DNA from: CADCWF01 sp903864575
GTDB lineage: Bacteria; Chloroflexota; Chloroflexia; Thermomicrobiales; UBA6265
DNA length: 22,200 nt
Direction: 5' to 3'
NCBI GenBank assembly: GCA_040376155.1
Contig: JBEIRG010000022.1
Span: 1-22,200 of the forward strand
Part shown: positions 15,069 to 21,674 of the stretch, one piece after another
How positions within the stretch are numbered: position 1 is the stretch's first letter
Layout: every line of letters begins with the position of its first letter
Translations under genes and position numbers: made by a program
The notes under the pieces: generated by a model
The model's database searches: none
The model's input: only the letters and a program-made list of their open reading frames with translations
What the model was told of the DNA's origin: nothing

Positions 15069-16282
15069 GCACCACGAGCGCGACCGGTCGGAGCACGCGT
15101 GGCGAAGGAGGGCGAGGATTCGCCAGCCGTGCCGTTCATGGTGGCGAGCGAGCCGCCCGCCCGGCGTTCACCCCAACCAGCACGCCGATCTACGCCACGA
15201 CCTCGTTCTCCTACGAGGACATGGCGCAGGCGGATGCCGTGTTCGGCAACGAGGAGCCGGGGTTCGTCTACTCCCGGCACGGCAATCCGACGACCCGCGC
15301 GCTGGAGTCGGTCATCGCCGATCTCGAGGGTACGGGCGACGCCCTTGCCTGCGGGTCGGGCATGGCGGCGATGATGGTTGCGTTGCTCAACGAGGTGCAG
15401 GCTGGTGATCGCGTCGTCGCCGCCAGCGATCTCTACGGCGCAACCGCGGCCTTGCTCCACACCCTCCTCGGAACCCTCGGCGTCAAGTCCACGCGGGTGG
15501 ACATCATGGACCTCGATGCGGTCCGGCGGGTGCTCGAGGAGGAGCGGCCGCGGGTGCTGCTGTTCGAGACGATTTCCAATCCGCTGGCGCGGGTGGCGAA
15601 CATCCCGGCGCTCGTGGAGATCGCCAGGGCGACGAAGACGCGGGTCATCGTGGACAACACCTTCGCCACGCCGTTGCTGGTCAACCCGGCGCGGTTCGGG
15701 GTCCATTCGGTCGTTCACTCGACCACAAAGTATCTGGGTGGACATGGCGATGTCACCGGTGGCGCGATCGCCTCCTCCGCGAGCCGGATCACCGACATGG
15801 TGGAACTGAACAAGCTCACCGGCACGGTGCCCAGCCCGTTCGACGCCTTCCTGACCCTGCGCGGGGTCAAGACGATGCCGCTGCGGGTCGCGCGGCAGTC
15901 CGATAACGCGCAGGCCGTCGCGGAGTGGCTGCAGGCTCACCCACGGGTGGCGAGGGTGCATTATCCGGGACTGCGGGACCTCGGCGAGACGGCGGCGATC
16001 TTCAACGACCATCGGCGTGGCGGGATTGTCGCCTTCGAGATTCGCGACGCCGGGCAGGAAGCGGTCTTCCGATTTCTCGGCGCGCTGCAGATGTGCGTGC
16101 CAGCGACCACCCTCGGGGATGTCTATACCCTCGCGCTCTACCCGCCGATGTCCACCCACCGGGGGATGACGCCGGAGGACCGGGCGGCTGCCGGGATCTC
16201 GGACGGGATGGTCCGGCTGTCGGTGGGCATCGAGGACGCGCCGGACATCATCGACGATCTCGCCCAGGCGCTGGAGGCGTGA
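15065..16282 (+). CDS. Cystathionine gamma-synthase-family PLP enzyme
   Basis: Predicted 405-residue cytosolic enzyme of the Cys/Met-metabolism PLP family (fold type I). Seen: YSRHGNPTTRALE with Y69 and R71 that contact PLP phosphate across the dimer, CGSGMAA, VDNTFATP with the pyridine-binding Asp, and HSTTKYLGGHGDVTGG with Schiff-base lysine K222. The C-terminal segment LSVGIEDAPDIIDDL is also typical. The family includes cystathionine gamma-synthase, gamma-lyase and O-acyl-homoserine sulfhydrylases, which sequence alone does not separate reliably, so no gene symbol is given. Start GTG 15065 is set by AGGAGA 4-5 bases upstream. Its TGA overlaps the next gene's ATG by one base (TGATG). Confidence 0.92.
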   Translation: MSTTSATGRSTRGEGGRGFASRAVHGGERAARPAFTPTSTPIYATTSFSYEDMAQADAVFGNEEPGFVYSRHGNPTTRALESVIADLEGTGDALACGSGMAAMMVALLNEVQAGDRVVAASDLYGATAALLHTLLGTLGVKSTRVDIMDLDAVRRVLEEERPRVLLFETISNPLARVANIPALVEIARATKTRVIVDNTFATPLLVNPARFGVHSVVHSTTKYLGGHGDVTGGAIASSASRITDMVELNKLTGTVPSPFDAFLTLRGVKTMPLRVARQSDNAQAVAEWLQAHPRVARVHYPGLRDLGETAAIFNDHRRGGIVAFEIRDAGQEAVFRFLGALQMCVPATTLGDVYTLALYPPMSTHRGMTPEDRAAAGISDGMVRLSVGIEDAPDIIDDLAQALEA

Positions 16283-16884
16283 TGAACCAGTGGGCGGCGT
16301 CGGCTGGCGCGAGCCCGTGCGCGGCCTGCGGGAAGATCGCTGCCGCCGGAGCGGTGGACTGCCCTGCTTGCGGTGAGCCGCTGCTGCCCCTGCTGGAGGA
16401 CCGGCTCCCGGAGACCCTGCCGCCGATCCCCGATGGCGGGCTGGCAAGCGGGATGCCGGCGTGGCTGCGTGATGCGCCCGTCGACCGCAGCGCTGAGGCG
16501 GCGCCAGCTGCCCCCGGTGGACGGGATGTGCAGTCGAACGACCCCGCGACCTTTCTCGGCGCGGATGATCTTCCGGCGTGGCTGCGGGCGATCGGACGTG
16601 CTGGCGCTCCCGATGCTCAACCGGATTCCATGTGTGCTGCCCTGGAGGAATCGCCGCACGAGTTCCGGGAGCCCCTCTTCCTGCCTGATGCGCCGTTGCC
16701 GGAGACCGCGAGTGCGGCCGCGGTTGCATCTGACCGTGCGGTTGCGCCGCTGACGCAGGATGGGCGGGCGGCAGCGCCGTCCGGTGCGCCGGACTCCGGA
16801 ATCCCGCGCAGCGTCATGCTGCTGCTGCTGGTCGTCGCGCTGGCGATCGCTGCGGTGCTGGTGCTCGCCAGCATCGGCGGGTGA
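16282..16884 (+). CDS. Tail-anchored zinc-ribbon protein
   Basis: Predicted 200-residue protein. The N-terminus has a compact zinc ribbon, C13-x2-C16 and C27-x2-C30. A Pro/Ala-rich, acidic middle follows, containing two PAWLR motifs (MPAWLRDAP, LPAWLRAIG). The chain ends in a single hydrophobic helix (about 176-198, SVMLLLLVVALAIAAVLVLA) with only two residues beyond it. The topology is therefore cytosolic ribbon with C-terminal membrane anchor. Proteins with this layout and P-x-WLR motifs are, from memory, frequent and uncharacterised in Chloroflexota. ATG 16282 overlaps the preceding TGA; coupling to the PLP-enzyme gene is likely. Function unknown. Confidence 0.8.
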   Translation: MNQWAASAGASPCAACGKIAAAGAVDCPACGEPLLPLLEDRLPETLPPIPDGGLASGMPAWLRDAPVDRSAEAAPAAPGGRDVQSNDPATFLGADDLPAWLRAIGRAGAPDAQPDSMCAALEESPHEFREPLFLPDAPLPETASAAAVASDRAVAPLTQDGRAAAPSGAPDSGIPRSVMLLLLVVALAIAAVLVLASIGG

Positions 16885-17306
16885 TTCGACGGTCGATCGC
16901 GCAACCATCCGACAGCGCTACGCCCGACCATGCCAGCGACGACGCCATGCGATCCGGACGTAGCCGGATTCCAGGATCATTACTCGCGGTGCTTGGTGTG
17001 AAGTTCAAGCAGGGACCGGAGAATGCCACACTCAAGGAGTTGTTTGCCGCGCTTCTTGCCAAGGATGAGGAGCTGACGCTTCAGGGCATGGTCGACGTCG
17101 AGACGCTCCTGCCCGCTGACCGGACCACCTACCGGTATCCGGGCTCGCTGACCACACCGCCGTGCACCGAAGGGGTGCGGTGGCACGTGTTCGCGGAGCC
17201 GGTGACGATGTCGGTCGAGCAGGTCGAGGCGTACCGGACTGTGTTCCCGTTCGATGCGCGCCCGATCCAGCCGCTGAACGGCCGCGAGGTGCAGGTCACC
17301 GAGTAG
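16881..17306 (+). pseudogene. C-terminal remnant of an alpha-carbonic anhydrase
   Basis: The frame is open from a GTG (16881) that overlaps the previous stop as GTGA. Homology starts only near 16974 (LLAVLGVKFKQGPENATL) and continues to the end: VDVETLLPADRTTYRYPGSL, then the hallmark TTPPCTEGVRWHVF and RPIQPLNGREV. This is the C-terminal half of an alpha-carbonic anhydrase (the threonine of the LTTPPC loop is kept). The half with the three zinc-binding histidines (the HFHW region and the later single His) and the proton-shuttle His is missing. No signal peptide is present, whereas the family is normally exported. It cannot be active as an anhydrase, so a decaying gene is the best reading. 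A retained short protein translated from the coupled GTG is possible but unlikely. Confidence 0.85.
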
Positions 17307-17330
17307 CCGGGTCGGCCGGTTCATCGATGG

Positions 17331-17371
17331 ACAGCCCCCGCTCCTGCGTTCGCAGGGGCGGGGGCTGTTTT
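17331..17371 (+). terminator. Rho-independent terminator of the 12391-17306 operon
   Basis: Arms 17331-17347 and 17352-17368 pair over 17 positions with one G-T wobble, around the loop gttc, and run into TTTTC. The hairpin begins 25 bases after the stop of the carbonic anhydrase remnant. It is the best terminator in the window. Confidence 0.93.
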
Positions 17372-17419
17372 CGGTTGACGCTGGAGCGTGCTCCCGAGAG
17401 GCTTGCCCTCGCCGATGAA

Positions 17420-17454
17420 CGCGCCCCTCGCCTGCAGAAGCAGGGAGGGGCGCG
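17420..17454 (-). terminator. Hairpin terminator for the VKGN-repeat gene
   Basis: CGCGCCCCTC (17420-17429) pairs perfectly with GAGGGGCGCG (17445-17454); inside, CCTGC pairs with GCAGG around AGAA, with one bulged G. It lies 30 bases beyond the minus-strand gene's stop. The minus-strand tail is only TTCATC, so it is a strong stem with a weak U-tract. Confidence 0.6.
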
Positions 17455-17484
17455 CCGGGATGCCGGCCAGCGGCCGGTGGCGAC

Positions 17485-18012
17485 CTACCGGGAGGGAGCG
17501 GTGAATCCGGCCTCCTCGGCGTCCTTCACGGTCTTGAAGCAGAACTCGGGGATGGTCATCTTGTAGTACGCCCCGCCGGGGACGTGCCAGAAGTAGGAGG
17601 ACTCGTTGCCCTTGACCGGGTGGGTGCGCGGGCAGGTGTTGTCGCCTTCGCCGGAGACGTAGGCGGGCACGGACTTCTTCGGCAGGTCCTTGCCGGATTT
17701 GGTCTTGCCGCCCGACTGCTCGATGGCGAGCTTCATCAACCGGGCTTCCTCGGCGTCGTGGTCGCTGATGCAGCCCTTGTCGCTGGCGGCGCCCTCGACG
17801 TTTTCCGGGCGGCGGAAGCCAGCGGCAAGCGCGTTCTTTTCGCAGTCGAAGCAGAGCTCGGCGATGGTCTGGGTGTAGTTCGGGAAGCCTTCCGAGTGAT
17901 AGATCATCGACTGGTTGCCCTTGACCCGGTGACCCCGCGGGCACTCGCCATTGCTTCGGGGCGACACCGCGCCCTGCGGCATCTCGGTGAAATCGAGGAT
18001 CGACTCCGCCAT
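17485..18012 (-). CDS. Two-repeat VKGN/Cys-His ('sunset'-type) protein
   Basis: Predicted 175-residue protein with a duplicated module. Repeat 1 (about 24-69): CPRGHRVKGN, then IYHSEGFPNYTQTIAELCF and AAGFR. Repeat 2 (about 127-172): CPRTHPVKGN, then WHVPGGAYYKMTIPEFCF and EAGF. Each has a Cys-x3-His start and a later Cys (C24/H28/C54, C127/H131/C158), suggesting a small metal-binding or nuclease-associated fold. From memory the pattern matches what databases call the sunset domain, common in Actinobacteria and Chloroflexota and often in exported or envelope proteins, of unproven function. The second repeat keeps the YHVPGG-like signature better. No signal peptide is seen. ATG 18012 has AGGAG 7 bases upstream; ATG 18015, one codon earlier, is possible. 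Confidence 0.75.
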   Translation of the reverse strand: MAESILDFTEMPQGAVSPRSNGECPRGHRVKGNQSMIYHSEGFPNYTQTIAELCFDCEKNALAAGFRRPENVEGAASDKGCISDHDAEEARLMKLAIEQSGGKTKSGKDLPKKSVPAYVSGEGDNTCPRTHPVKGNESSYFWHVPGGAYYKMTIPEFCFKTVKDAEEAGFTAPSR

Positions 18013-18155
18013 CATCGTTCTCCTGCACGTTTGTCTGTTGATCGGCCCGGCGCGCCGCCGTCCGGTATTCCCCCTGCATCCCGCTCGGGTGCACTTGCCG
18101 GACGTATAGCACACCAGCGCGAGCCGGGGCTACCGCAGGGTCCGGTTCACGCGGC

Positions 18156-18191
18156 GCGAACGGGCCCGGGACATTGCCCGGGCCCGTTCGC
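18156..18191 (-). terminator. Perfect 15-bp hairpin after the sortase gene
   Basis: Left arm 18156-18170 and right arm 18177-18191 are perfect reverse complements around the six-base loop acattg. It lies 38 bases beyond the sortase stop on the minus strand. A second perfect palindrome, CCCGTCC-GGACGGG, spans 18194-18207 between it and the gene. There is no U-tract, so termination may need a factor or the stem may be a processing or decay barrier. Confidence 0.6.
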
Positions 18192-18228
18192 ATCCCGTCC
18201 GGACGGGGTGGCGCTGCCGGATTTCGAA

Positions 18229-18966
18229 TCAGACCTTGGTGGCCCGGATGACCCAGCGGTTGAGGTATTCCTGCAGGTTGGCATCGAACTGGCCGCCGCA
18301 GGTGATGAGCGTCAGGGTTTCCGCACCGGTGTCGCCGACGATCTGCGAGGCGATGATTTCCGGGGTGAGATCGGCGACGGCGAAGAGGTTGATGAATTCG
18401 ATGGCGTAATCGAAGACGGTGCCATCGTCCATCACCAGCGCCAACGGGGCGCCGGCGGGCAAATTGGGGACGTAGTAGAAGACGGCCTGCGGCACGTCCC
18501 AGTAATCGAGGTGGCCGGCCATGACGACATTGCCGCCCTCGCCGGGCTTGCCGAGCACGTCGTACCAGGTGACGACCCACGCGCCGGAAGGGTCGAGCAT
18601 CACACCTTCCTGCGAGATGACGCCGAGCTCGACCGGGGCGTCCACCGCGGCGTCGGGGATGGAGAGTTCGACGGGGATGTACCCCTTCTTGCGGTCCTTC
18701 CGTTCCGGCTGGCTGGACCGCGGCGTCACCGGTCCGGGCCGACGCGCGCCGAAACTCGGCACCTCGGCGATGCCGGTCTCGGCGGAGTCGCCCTGGTCGT
18801 CGCCGGAGTTCTTCTTGTCCTTGTCTTTCGCCTGGCCGGTGCTGTCGGTGGCGTCATCCTGGGCGAAGACGGCGAGGGGAAGCGCGGCGGCGGTGGTTGC
18901 CGCGCCAAGCAGCAGCGCGCGGCGGCCGAGGCGAAGCACGTCGTCCTCAGGGAAACGGTGCGTCAT
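18229..18966 (-). CDS. Class F-like sortase
   Basis: Predicted 245-residue exported transpeptidase. Residues 12-35 form a signal or anchor (LGRRALLLGAATTAAALPLA), with a twin-arginine pair. Residues 36-95 are a charged, Asp/Lys/Pro-rich linker. The sortase beta-barrel follows (IPVELSIPDAAVDAPVELGV onward). The catalytic triad is visible: H152 in MAGHLD, C223 in LITCGG, and R238 in LNRWVIRA. The 'GxxPGExGNVVMAGHLD' and 'ITCGGQFD' wording is that of class F sortases, known mainly from Actinobacteria. ATG 18966 has GGAGG 11 bases upstream. No protein with an LPXTG-like sorting tail was found in the window, so its substrate lies elsewhere. It heads the minus-strand pair with the VKGN-repeat gene. 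Confidence 0.88.
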   Translation of the reverse strand: MTHRFPEDDVLRLGRRALLLGAATTAAALPLAVFAQDDATDSTGQAKDKDKKNSGDDQGDSAETGIAEVPSFGARRPGPVTPRSSQPERKDRKKGYIPVELSIPDAAVDAPVELGVISQEGVMLDPSGAWVVTWYDVLGKPGEGGNVVMAGHLDYWDVPQAVFYYVPNLPAGAPLALVMDDGTVFDYAIEFINLFAVADLTPEIIASQIVGDTGAETLTLITCGGQFDANLQEYLNRWVIRATKV

Positions 18967-19508
18967 CGGGCAGGTGACCTCCGGAACGGTTCTGGCCGGA
19001 ATGGACCGGCTTCACGGCATCATGGCAAGGAAATCGCAGTGGGCGATCATGCAATCGACAGGGTAGGTCGGCTGCGGAACCCCAACCGAATGATACAACG
19101 CTGATTCCTGCCCAATGGTGTCGCGGAGCTTGCCGCATTGCAGGTTCGCGGTGGTCGTGGAGGTCCGGGGCGCGCAGAGATCGGCGCCCGATCGGTGGGA
19201 TTCCTGGTCGCGGCGAAACCCGCCCACACCAATTCTGGATCACCGGCGAGCGGATTCGTGGCAATCGTTGTCGATCGCCGCCGCCGCCTCAGGAGAATCG
19301 GGAGATTCCGAAAGGCGATGTCGGTATGGCTGGCAACGTTGGCATGACCCTGGGGGATTCCTGCACCCGGGGAACAACCGTGTAGTCATGTGTCCCACCG
19401 CAGTGTGATCGTCGAGAGTAAAATCGTTGCGCCCGGCGAAGAACACGGAGTCGACGTCCCATAGCCGGGGCGAGATTGCTGGACGGGTCACCAGAGATTT
19501 TCTCGTCA
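18967..19508. other. Gene-free divergent region
   Basis: About 540 bases between the minus-strand sortase and the plus-strand glycosyltransferase cluster. No open frame here has protein-like composition or a recognised domain on either strand. TATCAT on the minus strand (about 19098-19093) resembles the rny -10 box but has no matching -35. TAAAAT at about 19419-19424 on the plus strand is a possible -10 for the downstream operon, again without a clear -35. The base composition is mildly less GC-rich than the flanking genes. Both promoters should lie here, but none can be fixed by eye. Confidence 0.5.
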
Positions 19509-20354
19509 ATGGATCAGAGGCGCGAGGCAGTGGTGTTGCAACCGGGATTGATCGAAGGCAGGCATGTCGCCATTCACCTGCCGAACCTGATGGGATTCGA
19601 GCAAGTCGTCGAGATGCTGCTCGAGCATTTCGATACGCCAGATCTGGCCGGCAACGTGATCGTTCTCGGGGATTACGTGCATCACCCGGCCGCGCATTTC
19701 CGGGAGCGCTATCCGGGGCGGCGGATCATCATCTATCAACTGGAGCAGATGGTCGGGTCGGTGACCTGGCATTCGGTGGAAACCGTCATCGAGCACCTGA
19801 AAGGCGCGGATGAACGCTGGGACTACGACCCGCTGAACGTGACGTTTCTCGCGTGGCACGGAGTCACGATCGATCGGGTCGTGCCGATGCTCTACACCGA
19901 ACGTCTGCGCCGCCTGCCGGCGAACTCCGATCCTCGGATCGATGTTCTCTTCGGCGGATCCCTGAACAGTCGCCGCTATCGCATCATCGAGGACGTGCAG
20001 CGCTGGTTCTACGGGCGCGTCAATTTCCAGTGGATTTTCGGATTCAATGGGCCGGATTTCGACCGCGCGGTCGCCGATGCGAAGATAATCCTCAACCTGC
20101 ACGCCTTCGAACCGTGGCATCGGCAGGAACAGACCCGTATCTTCTACCCGTTGATCAACGGGCGCATGGTCGTCAGCGAGACGAGCGAGACCAACGCGTT
20201 CGGTGATTGCATCATTGAAGCGCCGCCGGAGCACCTGGGCCAGACTATCCTGCACTGGCTCGCCGAGGATCGGTGGCGCGAGTTCGGCCCTGCCGCGTCC
20301 GAACGTTACCGGATTGCCAGCACTCGCTGGCTCGTCGAGAACGGCGCCGTCTGA
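19509..20354 (+). CDS. CgeB-like glycosyltransferase family protein
   Basis: Predicted 281-residue protein resembling CgeB-like GT-B glycosyltransferases found in surface-glycan clusters. Recognisable C-terminal signature: AKIILNLHAFEPWHRQEQTR, then IFYPLINGRMVVSETS, the segment that binds nucleotide-sugar phosphates in related enzymes. The segment IDVLFGGSLNSRRYRIIEDV precedes it. The N-terminal half (VAIHLPNLMGFEQVVEMLLE, VIVLGDYVHH) is weakly Rossmann-like. ATG 19509 is preferred; TTG 19476 in frame would add 11 residues and has the purine-rich ggggcgaga upstream, so the start is uncertain. It is followed after 16 bases by a GT2 gene, which supports a glycan-building operon. Acceptor and donor unknown. 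Confidence 0.7.
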   Translation: MDQRREAVVLQPGLIEGRHVAIHLPNLMGFEQVVEMLLEHFDTPDLAGNVIVLGDYVHHPAAHFRERYPGRRIIIYQLEQMVGSVTWHSVETVIEHLKGADERWDYDPLNVTFLAWHGVTIDRVVPMLYTERLRRLPANSDPRIDVLFGGSLNSRRYRIIEDVQRWFYGRVNFQWIFGFNGPDFDRAVADAKIILNLHAFEPWHRQEQTRIFYPLINGRMVVSETSETNAFGDCIIEAPPEHLGQTILHWLAEDRWREFGPAASERYRIASTRWLVENGAV

Positions 20355-20370
20355 CGGCCGCGAGGAAGCA

Positions 20371-21597
20371 ATGTCTCACGATCTCGTCCGCGTTTCGCTC
20401 TTCGGGAATGACGACCCGGCCTGGCTGGAGCAGATTCGTCTCACCTGGATGTCGGCCATCGAGGCTGATGGCTTCGATGTGCGAGGCTATCAAACCGACG
20501 ACGATCTCGCCGCCATCCTTGTGCGTGACCGGCCGCAGGTGGTCGTCACCCTTGGCGATCCCCAGGACTACCCGACGTTGCTCGCTGCCCCGCTTCTGAT
20601 CCGGAGGCGCTGGATCAACATCGGGGACCCCGACACCCCGCCGGACCAGATCGCGACACGGATCATCGGCGCCTATGTCGGCAATGCGACGAAGGCCCGG
20701 TTCCCCACCGAGCCGCTGGTCTCGGTCTTTACCCCGACCTATCTCACCGGCGACAAGATCGACCGGCCATGGCGCTCGCTGCTCGCCCAGACCTACCCGA
20801 ACTGGGAGTGGGTCATCTACGACGACTCTCCCGACGATGGCGAGACGTTCGCCCGGATGAGCGCGCTGGCTGCTGCCGATCACCGCGTCTCGGTCTTTCG
20901 GGCAGACCGCGCCTGCGGCAATATCGGAGAGGTCAAGCGTCGCGCCTGTGGCCTTGCGAAAGGGGAAATCCTGGTCGAGCTGGACCACGATGACGAGCTA
21001 ACCCCCAATGCGCTGCGCGATCTCGTCGCTGCCCGCAACCGGTTCCCCGATGCCGGATTCTTCTACAGCGATTGCGCCGAAATCTTCGAAAACGGCGCGA
21101 ATGCGAGCTACGGCTCCAACTGGGGGATGGGGTACGGCAGTTACCGGGAGGAAACCCACGGCGGTCGGAATCTGCTCGTCACCAACTACCCGGACATCAA
21201 TGCCCTCACGATCCGCCACATCGTCGGCGTGCCGAACCATTACCGGGCGTGGACGCGCGAAGCCTATTTCGCCGCGGGAGGCCACAACCCCGAGGTCCAT
21301 GTCTGCGATGACTATGAACTGCTGATCCGGACCTTCCTCACCACCCGGATGGTTCATATCCGCCGCCTTGGGTACATCCAGTATCACAACACCGAGACAA
21401 CGGGAAACACCCATCGGAAGCGGATCAAGGAGATTCAGCGATTGGTGCGGTTGTTCCGTGACGCCTATGCCGACCGCATCCACGACCGGCTCGTCGAACT
21501 CGGCGCCGACGACTTCATCTGGCGAGAGGGCGGGCATTTGGTCTGGGACGCGCCGAAACCCGATCCGACGCCGATCGCCAACTATCTTTTTGACTGA
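20371..21597 (+). CDS. GT2-family glycosyltransferase with N-terminal extension
   Basis: Predicted 408-residue cytosolic glycosyltransferase. Residues from about 114 form a GT-A domain: PLVSVFTPTYLTGDKIDRPW, QTYPNWEWVIYDDSPDD (D151-D152), then the nucleotide/metal-binding ELDHDDEL block (D205-x-D207-D208). The segment GGHNPEVHVCDDYELLIR corresponds to the GT2 acceptor-side/ED motif region. The first 110 residues are a separate alpha/beta piece (FGNDDPAWLEQIRLTWMSAI, QVVVTLGDPQDYPTLLAAP) not typical of GT2. GAGGAAG lies just upstream of ATG 20371. The frame is open to 20203, but that part overlaps the previous gene. It ends 69 bases before the next gene. Confidence 0.88.
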   Translation: MSHDLVRVSLFGNDDPAWLEQIRLTWMSAIEADGFDVRGYQTDDDLAAILVRDRPQVVVTLGDPQDYPTLLAAPLLIRRRWINIGDPDTPPDQIATRIIGAYVGNATKARFPTEPLVSVFTPTYLTGDKIDRPWRSLLAQTYPNWEWVIYDDSPDDGETFARMSALAAADHRVSVFRADRACGNIGEVKRRACGLAKGEILVELDHDDELTPNALRDLVAARNRFPDAGFFYSDCAEIFENGANASYGSNWGMGYGSYREETHGGRNLLVTNYPDINALTIRHIVGVPNHYRAWTREAYFAAGGHNPEVHVCDDYELLIRTFLTTRMVHIRRLGYIQYHNTETTGNTHRKRIKEIQRLVRLFRDAYADRIHDRLVELGADDFIWREGGHLVWDAPKPDPTPIANYLFD

Positions 21598-21674
21598 TGG
21601 CGCACAATGCAAATGGCGGTCCGCACGCGGCCGCCGCTGCTCGCGAGCGACGAGGCTGGATCATTCATGACTGA
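21597..21674 (+). CDS. Possible 25-codon bridging ORF
   Basis: ATG 21597 overlaps the GT2 stop (TGATG) and the frame ends at TGA 21672-21674, just past the next gene's ATG at 21667. The peptide (MAHNANGGPHAAAAARERRG, then five more residues) has no recognised feature. This arrangement could carry ribosomes from one gene to the next. It may also be coincidence; no ribosome-binding site of its own is needed if coupled. Confidence 0.25.
   Translation: MAHNANGGPHAAAAARERRGWIIHD

Noticed and set aside
17584..19104. 506-codon plus-strand frame opposite the VKGN-repeat and sortase genes
   Set aside because: Both minus-strand products have intact motifs and ribosome-binding sites; the plus-strand frame crosses two genes and their intergenic hairpins and lacks any motif.
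19115..19408. Small open frames on both strands in the divergent region
   Set aside because: Trp/Arg/Ser/Pro-rich, no plausible start sites or domains; looks like non-coding DNA.
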